In this document: one piece after another, positions 59,101 through 64,000 of the stretch | Position numbering within the stretch: position 1 is the first letter of the stretch | Layout of the letters: each line of letters opens with the position of its first letter | Notes under the pieces: model-generated | What the model was told of the DNA's origin: nothing | The model's input: only the letters and a program-made list of their open reading frames with translations | Databases searched by the model: none | Position numbers and translations under genes: made by a program | Assembly (NCBI GenBank): GCA_022457155.1 | Contig: JAJGOT010000320.1 | Location: 386,501-450,500, forward strand | Direction: 5' to 3' | Source of the DNA: Cladopsammia gracilis | Taxonomy: Eukaryota; Cnidaria; Anthozoa; Scleractinia; Dendrophylliidae | DNA: 64,000 nucleotides

Positions 59101-60727
59101 CGATATGATACACGTACCATCAAATGGGATAGTACAAAATGGTAAAATAGATACATTCAACGGATGCCAATTTCTTTTTTAACCCTAACCAGCGGATGAC
59201 GTACGAAAAGGACGTTTATAAGGCGGGAACAAAATCGATAATAAAAGCTCAAACATTTTCAAACCTTTTTCTCGCGTGTCAACTCCAAATGTCTTCTGTA
59301 AGTCTTTATCGTCCAGGTGATGATGTAAATCATGATACTATATGTGCAGGAAAATATAAAAACATTTATTGTTTTACAGCCAGTGTTGCGCACTGTATTA
59401 GTACCCAGCAAACATGGTATTCCTACAACAAAACATTTCAACATCTTCGTCAAAGATAGCAGTGCGCGCCGCCGAATTTAATATAAACTTTTGGTTCAAA
59501 CAACGTACTAGTCTGAGACAGTGAGCGTTAAGACGGGTGTGTGAGCTTGTCAAGTGCGCCATTGCAGGCAATACCGATTATCTCAAACCAGCCAAGCGGT
59601 GCTGGATCAAGTTTAAGCCACGCCATATGCCACTTTGGGGAATTAATAATTTCCTTAAGGCGAATCAGAGAAGGGCTTTATTACATTTGTGGTCAATCCT
59701 TATTTCATTTGAGGGTTTTATTGCATTTGTGGTCAATTATTACATTTGTGGCTTCAACTCGCCCCCTCCCCCCTTGTACTTCCGAGGGTTAAGGAAAATT
59801 CGCTTATATATGTCCAATATGCGATATAATGCTCAATATGAATTTATTAATATATTAAAATAAATATTAAAAGATGATACCTGTGGAAAGAAAGAACAGA
59901 AATCGTAACACTTTAAAGTCAGTTTTGTAGCTAACCAACCACAAACCAGTTCAAACGGGTAATGACGTTTTCCCATGTTAGTAGGTATATTGAAGTATTC
60001 TATTGGATTAAAAATACAAATATTCTTATCTGTCGAAATTTATACCTCGCAGATAGTGTTGATCAAAATTTATTAGCAAATCGTTTCAAACTACGTTTTA
60101 TAACCTATATGATATGTTACTGCTTTCTTGCTAGGAGGGATATCATTGGGAATGAAGACTCTTCTAGGCGAATAACATTGCATTACCTGTTCTTTGAAAA
60201 CGTGATCGCTTCCAATCGCGGCTATTAAAAAAAGGAAACAAAAGGCAAGATCAATCAATACCTGTACCTTTCCGAAATGCATTAAAATAAATATAAACGA
60301 TACAATATAACAACGTGATGGGGTCGTCATGACATTATTATCGAGTTCAAAAATGATGTCGTTAAGGATTTTAAAATTTAAGGTGTGCATGGTTAAGTAG
60401 ATAGGTTGATATTTCTGTAGATGAACCTATCTCTACATTTTTCATTTGAAATGAAATCCAAACTAAACATTGTTTTCAATATTTAAGTTCCATTCTCACG
60501 TTTCACGCACTTCATTTTCAGATTATCAAATAAGTATAGCATACTTGAATAAGATACGGTCATAAAGCACTGAGATTGCGATTCAAATTCAAGGAAAGTA
60601 CGAAATCGAAATTAAACAATTACAAAAGATAAAGCACAGTAAATTTCATTATAGAATATATAGTCCTACAGCCAGACTCACCTGTAACAAATATATACAT
60701 ACAGTAAACTGCAACAAAAGGTAACAT
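36933..60727 (-). CDS. ADAMTS-type secreted metalloprotease, paralogue B (complete, 24 exons)
   Basis: Hand-built model, 5' to 3': 60682-60727, 58600-58919, 57885-58035, 55673-55839, 54486-54569, 54003-54130, 52831-52841, 51355-51460, 46245-46379, 44938-45088, 44697-44789, 44166-44305, 43789-43855, 43554-43635, 43103-43227, 42891-43014, 42654-42776, 42329-42418, 41359-41516, 40092-40227, 39486-39615, 38548-38758, 38129-38285, 36933-37240. The sum is 3243 nt, 1080 residues plus TAA at 36935-36933, with all junctions in phase. Order: signal peptide, propeptide with RRTKR ending at residue 192, catalytic domain (zinc motif HELAHTMDVSHD 333-344), disintegrin-like, TSR, cysteine-rich, spacer, three TSRs, extra C-terminal domain. 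The motif Gly is Asp340, which makes full catalytic activity uncertain. A class A GPCR gene sits in intron 8 on the other strand. The nearest named families are the ADAMTS proteases; no one-to-one vertebrate orthologue can be assigned by eye. Confidence 0.93.
37640..37990. repeat. About 100-bp tandem units separated by poly-C
   Basis: CGTCAGCTTTTGAATCTCTT then TACGGTGGCCAATTTACC and AAATTTTCATGTTTCAC, ending in C tracts, repeat three to four times. The first unit follows GCGCTCGAAACGTCAGC, a Penelope-type end; a fragment of the same family lies inverted at 38865-38960. In the last intron of paralogue B. Confidence 0.85.
38129..42776 (-). CDS. Paralogue B exons 17-23: spacer domain and three C-terminal TSRs
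   Basis: Exons 42654-42776 and 42329-42418 lead into the spacer (IFEVPVGASSVYVEQ), which continues in 41359-41516 (NLLGVKSQDGGYVIPV, FAAGTTISYYH) and 40092-40227. TSRs follow: WGQCSRKCAIGKQERTVEC (exons 20-21), WSSCSRTCGKGIQNRQIHC (exon 22) and CSSTCHGGVKKRSLRC (exons 22-23). Paralogue A has one exon (171 nt) where B has two (123 and 90 nt), so one intron was gained in B or lost in A. For exon 17 only the acceptor at 42776 (GCAAAG|GG) keeps frame; the stronger-looking CAG a few bases upstream leads to a stop. Confidence 0.88.
39201..39339. mobile_element. 139-bp palindromic MITE
   Basis: TTATTGACTGAGT and ACTCAGTCAATAA at the ends, GGACGGGAAAATATT pairing with AATATTTTCCCGTCC inside. In intron 21 of paralogue B. 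Confidence 0.8.
41625..42054. mobile_element. MITE family 'ACTCATGCGC', copy 2
   Basis: Inverted relative to copy 1 at 14306-14807 and about 70 bp shorter. Shared words include TCATTCAGTCATCGTTCCTG and GAAGATGTCCGACATGG. In intron 18 of paralogue B. Confidence 0.7.
42891..45088 (-). CDS. Paralogue B exons 10-16: disintegrin-like, central TSR and cysteine-rich domains
   Basis: Exon 10 (44938-45088) carries SQCLNDFP...DEQCKMVHG; exon 11 (44697-44789) PADGTRCGDRH; exon 12 (44166-44305) WCINGECVDDG then the TSR start SPCTRRCGGGVQ; exon 13 (43789-43855) completes it (NGGRNCIGP, HWRICN). Exons 14-15 (43554-43635, 43103-43227) carry FRQLQCEAKN and DVCIQGKCI; exon 16 (42891-43014) DRCGVCGGDSSKC, the hallmark end of the ADAMTS cysteine-rich domain. 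Cysteine spacing agrees with paralogue A throughout. Confidence 0.92.
44518..44640. repeat. (ATGGT)n pentanucleotide tract
   Basis: GTATG/ATGGT pentamers decaying into related words up to 44640; intron 11 of paralogue B. Confidence 0.85.
45415..45867 (+). pseudogene. Penelope-like element fragment: GIY-YIG endonuclease domain
   Basis: The frame reads FPYKDRFNRSQMSKVVYKAS, CWDCRDFYIGKTKRRLHDRK and TEH, then IADHVTSTGH and HCKIKETLLIQELRPTLN, up to a stop at 45867. The CxxC pair before FYIGKT, the catalytic-type Arg and the Glu of KTEH fit the C-terminal endonuclease of Penelope-like retroelements. No reverse transcriptase precedes it, so this is a 5'-truncated copy with an intact-looking endonuclease. 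It sits in intron 9 of paralogue B, in opposite orientation. Confidence 0.82.
45975..46012 (+). ncRNA. Degenerate hammerhead-ribozyme-like motif in the Penelope element
   Basis: The stretch has ATGAGG, a stem GTATGT/ACATAC closed by a TGTA-type loop, then CGAAACGTC. This is the stem II-GAAAC-cleavage-side layout of minimal hammerheads found in Penelope-like elements. The first core strand reads CTTATGA rather than CTGATGA, so activity is doubtful. Confidence 0.45.
46245..55839 (-). CDS. Paralogue B exons 4-9: propeptide cleavage site and reprolysin-like catalytic domain
   Basis: Exons 55673-55839, 54486-54569, 54003-54130, 52831-52841, 51355-51460 and 46245-46379. Exon 4 encodes RRTKR then FLELALVADNFAISAYG, the classical ADAMTS catalytic start; exon 5 VTQLYHDSSFGAIKI; exon 6 HPDAVVLITR; exon 8 GLGTAITIAHELAHT; exon 9 MDVSHDEPPLTC, the Met-turn NIMSTTIP and WSACSRRKFQEFL. 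Joining AC| (exon 8) to |G (exon 9) makes the Thr after HELAH, giving exact HExxHxxXxxHD spacing with Asp at the usual Gly. Intron 8 is nearly 5 kb and contains a GPCR gene and a long stretch of repeats. Confidence 0.9.
46380..49780. other. Paralogue B intron 8, part 3' of the GPCR: repeats only
   Basis: (ATT)n at 46535-46590; an inverted pair at 47103-47170 and 47327-47395 (CATAAACCATGAACGATG against CATCGTTCATGGTTTATG); and a diverged direct duplication of about 270 bp at 48600-48900 and 49240-49510 sharing CACTTGTTCAGAT.CAGTTTT. No coding frame supported. Confidence 0.65.
49784..49790 (+). promoter_or_regulatory. Candidate TATA box for the nested GPCR
   Basis: TATAAAA lies about 180 bp upstream of the GPCR ATG in otherwise ordinary AT-rich sequence. 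Position and match are compatible with a core promoter, but AT-rich DNA produces such matches by chance. A second TATATATAA at about 49954 is too close to the ATG. Confidence 0.25.
49971..50888 (+). CDS. Rhodopsin-like (class A) G-protein-coupled receptor, intronless, nested in paralogue B intron 8
   Basis: 305 residues, uninterrupted. N-terminal NNT and NYT are possible glycosylation sites. Seven hydrophobic segments run at about 27-54, 64-88, 102-130, 148-168, 178-202, 232-252 and 265-286. Landmarks: Asn47 in helix 1, LAGTD (71-75) in helix 2, Cys103 before helix 3, ERLVA (131-135) in place of DRY, Trp159 in helix 4, NPIIY (280-284) in helix 7, then a short basic tail. Helix 6 (FLFLPFLPG) lacks CWxP, and the second extracellular loop has no partner Cys for Cys103, so the usual disulfide may be missing. 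It resembles intronless adenosine/melanocortin-like class A receptors that are expanded in cnidarians; ligand unknown. It lies inside intron 8 of the protease gene, transcribed in the opposite direction. Stop TAA at 50886-50888; possible poly(A) signals AATAAA near 51033 and 51157. Confidence 0.93.
   Translation: MPTQNNTGTTFCWRFSRGEENYTVNYIATLVTIIFSLFTCPAIIVMNVLVIVVIKTRHRLQSTYNMLLASLAGTDLFVGTIAQPTFIVVEVFAIIGGSVATYCTIKAWLATRLLNLSILASLLHLVLLSVERLVAMKYALRYEELVTKFRLVIAVAVCWFLAGLVTLFKMFEVNPLNVITLPLLLICSLTVILYSHITVYFITRRHQNQIKTEQISGEAAAKFLADKKVWKTTSIIIGFLFLPFLPGLLYSIGKSRLHLQTRDIIRHFIDIFLMSNSLCNPIIYCWRNKKIRKAIIALVKRQPQN
51955..52130. mobile_element. MITE with GTCTGTCGAGTGTGATC ends
   Basis: Left AGTCTGTCGAGTGTGATCGT pairs with right ATGATCACACTCGACAAACT, and inner GTTGTTGACAATGACGTTTC pairs with GAAACGTCAGCCATTGTCAA. 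A related single end lies at 20262-20400 in intron 5 of paralogue A. Confidence 0.7.
52522..52776. mobile_element. MITE family 'ACTCATGCGC', copy 3 (internally deleted)
   Basis: Shares AGTTACTCCTTTCATTCAGT and CATCGTTCCTGC with copies 1-2 but is only about 255 bp. It ends 55 bp from the 11-nt microexon of paralogue B. A further scrap lies at 54885-54935. Confidence 0.65.
52831..52841 (-). CDS. Paralogue B exon 7: 11-nt microexon
   Basis: The minus strand reads TTTATAG|GACCACAGGAG|GTGAGT. The 11 nt complete an Arg from exon 6 (phase 2), add Thr-Thr-Gly and leave one base for the Gly that opens exon 8 (phase 1). Exons 6 and 8 are out of frame without it, and paralogue A has a 20-nt exon at the same site. 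Confidence 0.75.
53691..53826. mobile_element. 136-bp palindromic MITE
   Basis: TATTCGATGGTTTAGCAGAT at the left and ATCTGTTAAACCATCGAATA at the right; a GAGCCCCGCAGGGGC hairpin lies at the centre. Confidence 0.85.
54230..54340. mobile_element. 110-bp palindromic MITE
   Basis: GGCCCAATATTGTCCGTTAT then GCTTCACGCGCCTCTG at the left, complementary to CAGAGGCGCGTGAAGC and GGACAATACTGGGTC at the right. Confidence 0.8.
55259..55645. mobile_element. TIR element with internal GCGTATGCC array
   Basis: GGCCCTGCCACACTATTGCG at 55259 and CGCAATAGTGTGACAGGGCC at 55626-55645 are near-perfect 23-bp inverted ends. The interior is made of GCGTATG(CC/TC)AGCGTA words. It stops 28 bp short of paralogue B exon 4. 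Same architecture as 4188-4623 but unrelated in sequence. Confidence 0.8.
56112..56154. repeat. (AAT)n microsatellite
   Basis: Fourteen AAT triplets in intron 3 of paralogue B. Confidence 0.95.
56590..56735 (-). pseudogene. LINE reverse-transcriptase C-terminal remnant
   Basis: Minus frame GDRAFSAAAPRLWNSLSAEI then ATFKTMSKTHLF followed by a stop: the conserved ORF2 end. In intron 3 of paralogue B. Confidence 0.75.
57381..57567. repeat. (TATAATG)n heptanucleotide array
   Basis: About 25 copies of GTATAAT with two TAATTA interruptions, immediately followed by the second copy of the 126-bp MITE. Confidence 0.95.
57585..57709. mobile_element. 126-bp palindromic MITE, copy 2
   Basis: Same family as 31496-31621 (GGCCCAGTTCAAACGTCGAA ... 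CGACGTTTGAACTGGGCC), differing at only a few bases per arm. Confidence 0.85.
57885..58919 (-). CDS. Paralogue B exons 2-3: M12B-type propeptide
   Basis: Exons 58600-58919 and 57885-58035. Exon 2 contains SMRLNVTQSKPLISSG and YYTGHVMSDPGSLVAIRG; exon 3 starts AGMIRTLKDIFYIQPLPSHL and contains HPHVIYRRS. Both correspond residue for residue to the propeptide exons of paralogue A and keep the same phases (1, 0, 1). Confidence 0.88.
60682..60727 (-). CDS. Paralogue B exon 1: start codon and signal peptide
   Basis: ATG at 60727-60725 opens MLPFVAVYCMYIFVT, a hydrophobic signal sequence ending at donor G|GTGAG in phase 1. Joining to 58919 (CAG|TC) gives VPEYELISPY, matching [10 protein letters not shown] of paralogue A. 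A 35-nt exon-like stretch at 60194-60228 was tested and cannot be inserted without a stop. Confidence 0.8.
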
Positions 60728-63700
60728 TGTTTGATTGCACAAAATCTGAAAACAAAAACCGAATGAGCAAGTTAAACTTCAACGTTAAATTTGTTTAATG
60801 ATAATAGGAGGGAATTTTCAAAGGCAAATTGATGTTAAATTCTCTTTAGAAATTTCATATTTCATTATAACTTTTTCATTATATGTCTTTTTTACTTAGT
60901 AGTAGTATGTTTCGATGTCAACATTCAACAAAAGTATCCTATTTAATAGTCTGCGAATAAGCGGCTGTGTTCTCTGGCTACCGGTTTAATGGATTAAATC
61001 CTATTGAATGAATTTGTATATAAAAACCTGGTTCTTAGAAAGTTGAAAGTATTTAGTCTTACCTCTAAAAGGACATCGACGATTATTAATGAACCTGTTA
61101 TGCTTCACCTATACTGTATTTTGATATTTGCTTTCGGCTCGTGATCATATGCTGTTTAGCATACTCGTGTATTAACAGCTGTCCTGTGCTAAACGTCAAA
61201 CATTTACCTTTTGTTTCTCTATCGCCCTTCACTTGTTCCAGACACTTCCCTTTTTTCAAGAGATGACAGGTTTCCTTTTGAAGTAAGAACATTTGATCGG
61301 AAACTAGAAGCTTTACACTTATTGGTTTGGTTTATGTTTTTTTCCCACTGTCTTTAAGTTAATAAACTCTTTCGAGTTTCACAATGGAAAAAGAGCTATA
61401 TATAAGGATAACGTGTTACCTATAGGATAATGGATAACGTGTTATGAGTTATAGTTACATAATAGGGTCAGTTTCATGCATGAACTGTAGATGCAACATA
61501 GTTACCATAAATAATTCAAAAGACTCCCGCCAGGTGATTGTTCTCAATCCAGTTCGAAAATAAAATCTCCCATTTTCAAGTCCCGATGGGGCTATGCCTT
61601 TAAATTGGCGCAAGCCATTTACAAACGGACCAGTATGTTCTGCCCGCCAGCTCTAACAGACAGCAGGCCCTACAGAACAACGCCGGACTATTTAAAACTA
61701 TTACCGAACGATACCGTTTCCCTTTCTTACTTAAAAGACTGAGTGTTTTGTTGCCCAGGTTCCTTCTTGATTAGCTAATTTATGTTTGTGTAAATTGAAT
61801 CTATTTTGGATCTCACTAGTAAGTTTAATTTTGAATAAGCTTAATTCGGGTGTTTCTTGGTGTTGTGGAAGCCATTGTTGGTTAGCTTTTGTGTTGTGGT
61901 GTGGGTATTGTTCAGTGTCTTTTGAATCTTTTGTTTTACGTCATTTGGTGATCACACCATCCGCAACACCAAGAAACTACCCTTAATTCTTTTCCACAGT
62001 CTTCTAATAAGATTTTAATTAATTTTTGAGTCAGTGGATAAATTTCTTAGTATAACCCGAGCAGAGATCCTGTCCGCAATAGCAAGAATTGTTAGACTCA
62101 TCTTGTCTCGAAGCTCTAAGCCCCGTGATGAGGAGACATCTGACACTTTTTACTAAAACCCGATCAACTTTAACTGCTGGCCGTTATAAGGGGGTTTTCG
62201 TTTTATAGTTATAACAGACATACCGTAAGTTGACGAATCCCAGAAATATAACGGAATATCCCTATTACGGAGCTGAAGATGTCCGTCCATGCTTGCAAGG
62301 CAGGAGTCGGACCGCACTCGGTTGTTATTTGTATAGTAATAGGTAGTTACGTTGTGATGAATTCAAAGTTGGCATGAACGATTTCAAACTGTAAATGTAT
62401 TTTAAACCAATTCCATACTCTTTTGCGTGTCTTCTTGTTTTTTTTATTTTTTTATTTTTTATCAGAGTTAACATTAAGCGGATTTATTAAGTGGATAGGT
62501 CATGCGAAAAGGCTTCTATTGCGACAAAGAAGCACAAGCCTCTTGACTTCAAAGTATCTGATCATTTTAGACACAAAACACAGTTATCATTTCCTTTTTT
62601 TCCTTTTACTACTGTAAAAAAATAAAGCAAACTGAGGGCGAAACACATACTTAAAATTGGTTGAAGATATTTGGTAATTAATACTGACCCCGCCTGTGAA
62701 TAAAAGACGCTTAGGTGTGACCATGGATGAACGTTTTCGAGATATCTTTTCTTTTTTCCCGTTTTTTAACTGGATCACCGTAAGGAGACAAAGGCTTAAA
62801 GTATAATATATTGTTACTCACCTGTATTGTTAGGTACAAACTGTTTATGAACTTTTTTAGAGTGGTTTCACCAAACCTGTGTGGATCAAATTTTTAATAC
62901 TCAGAATCAAGTGGACAGGAGGAAACGTCAACGTTTTATCCAATAGTATCGATTTCATTGCTTTTGTTTACCACCCAAGTAAGTTAATTTACAGTAAAAG
63001 GTTTGCAATTAGAAGGGTTTGAAAACTGACATTTATTCATACTGACACATACTGTATGACATTTTCTTTACTCAACAAATCAATGTAATAGAAATTAAAA
63101 GGGGTGAGAAGGGATGTTTAAATAACGCAAACGGAAAGAAGGCTTCAAAGACGTGGTATAAACAAATGACACTTAACACCGAGATGTTCGATGGAGAACA
63201 ATATGTTGCAAGGCTTTCATCGTGAAACAACGTAAATGCAGAAATAAACTTTGTACGTAACGGAAACCCCAACACACGTTATTACGTCATAACGTGTTCG
63301 TTTTCTTATTGAGGAATATGTTTTATTTAAATAACTCCTTTCCAGATACTAGAACTTACTCTATCTACTGCAGACAGCATATTGTGGTCCCGAGCAGTTA
63401 TAGCAACAATGAAACGTCCCAAATTTGAATTTTCACCTGTCATGATCTGTCGAAAAGTGTTTTTATATAACCAAAACGTTTCCATCGTCCTCGAGCTTCT
63501 GAAAGTAGCTCGGTCAATCGCAATAATAAAAAAGAGTATAAAAAGGAAAAAGAGTGGGAGGCTGGAGTAGTCGGCAAAACATCGTGCAACAGGATATAAT
63601 CATTTAAAGTCATAGCTGTTTATATCATGGGTGTGATTTTATGTCTGAGTAACTTTAGGGGAAATACACAAGCTAAAAATTTTTAAAAAAGCACCTTAAA

Positions 63701-64000
63701 AAGAGAACGAAGCCGGCAACGATGAATCAGGCGTATGATGGAACACACTGATTTAATTGAGATAAAAATCGTACTTTTTCTTAAATGATCTTATTTATTT
63801 GTCATATGCGATAGTATAGAAATATGCCGCCGTAGATCAGTTGACAGCTGAAATTAAAGTAACCAGCCTGTAATGAAAAAATGAAGCAGATATTAGCGTA
63901 TTTATTCCTTATTATTCGGTTTTTTTTTTCATAACACAACAACGGTTATCACTGCTCATTACATGAAGAAGTTGGACATCCCGATATCTTTACTACCGAT
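60728..64000. other. Region 5' of paralogue B: no gene identified
   Basis: Expected to hold the promoter of paralogue B. I see an imperfect 28-bp inverted pair (61842-61870 and 61958-61988, GTTTCTTGGTGTTG), T-rich and A-rich stretches, and one exon-like stretch at 63360-63436. No third ADAMTS copy is visible; its terminal exons would be expected here if the tandem array continued at similar spacing. Confidence 0.6.
63360..63436 (-). CDS. Possible exon of an unidentified gene
   Basis: Between acceptor TGACAG and donor AGA|GTAAGTT the phase-1 frame reads ENSNLGRFIVAITARDHNML then SAVDR, 25 codons with no stop and protein-like composition. No neighbouring exon was found within the window, so this could be chance. 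Confidence 0.22.

Noticed and set aside
60194..60228. 35-nt candidate exon between exons 1 and 2 of paralogue B
   Set aside because: Has AG/GT flanks, but inserting it shifts the frame into a stop in exon 2, and paralogue A has no counterpart.

Overview
The window looks like animal, most probably anthozoan (stony-coral or related cnidarian), nuclear DNA. It is AT-rich, its genes are split into many short exons with GT-AG introns, and it is crowded with palindromic MITE-like elements, retrotransposon 3' ends, a Penelope-like GIY-YIG endonuclease fragment and micro/minisatellites. No bacterial operon, CRISPR array or rRNA was seen. The organism is inferred from gene family and repeat content; I cannot confirm a species.

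Protein-coding content is three genes. Two are tandem, same-strand (minus) paralogues encoding secreted ADAMTS-type metalloproteases. Paralogue A runs from a signal-peptide ATG at 27401 leftward to 528, 22 exons and about 1003 codons, and its 3' end lies beyond the left edge. Paralogue B is complete, from ATG 60727 to TAA 36933, 24 exons and 3243 nt, giving 1080 residues. I built both by hand from splice signals, reading phase and protein homology; every junction keeps frame. Each has signal peptide, M12B-type propeptide, reprolysin-like catalytic domain, disintegrin-like domain, central thrombospondin type 1 repeat (TSR), cysteine-rich domain, spacer and three C-terminal TSRs. B ends in an extra domain of about 100 residues, presumably present in A outside the window. 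Intron positions and phases match almost one for one, so the pair arose by tandem duplication. The third gene is an intronless class A GPCR (305 aa, plus strand) nested in intron 8 of paralogue B.

Layout: 1-27.4 kb is paralogue A. Its introns hold large satellites: an 18-copy 87-bp minisatellite at 5.1-7.0 kb, a 23-bp array at 13.1-13.6 kb, a 150-bp array at 16.7-17.2 kb and trinucleotide tracts. 27.4-36.9 kb is intergenic and made largely of nested inverted-repeat elements, two of them with clean target-site duplications. 36.9-60.7 kb is paralogue B with the nested GPCR. 60.7-64 kb has no gene I can name, only one exon-like stretch near 63.4 kb.

Most notable points: paralogue B has Asp in place of the conserved Gly of the HExxHxxGxxHD zinc motif, while A keeps Gly; only B has a furin-type site at the propeptide/catalytic junction; both genes share a microexon (20 nt in A, 11 nt in B) just before the zinc-helix exon; A carries an Asp-rich insertion in its disintegrin-like exon that looks like an exonised GAT repeat; A appears to contain a 53-nt intron.
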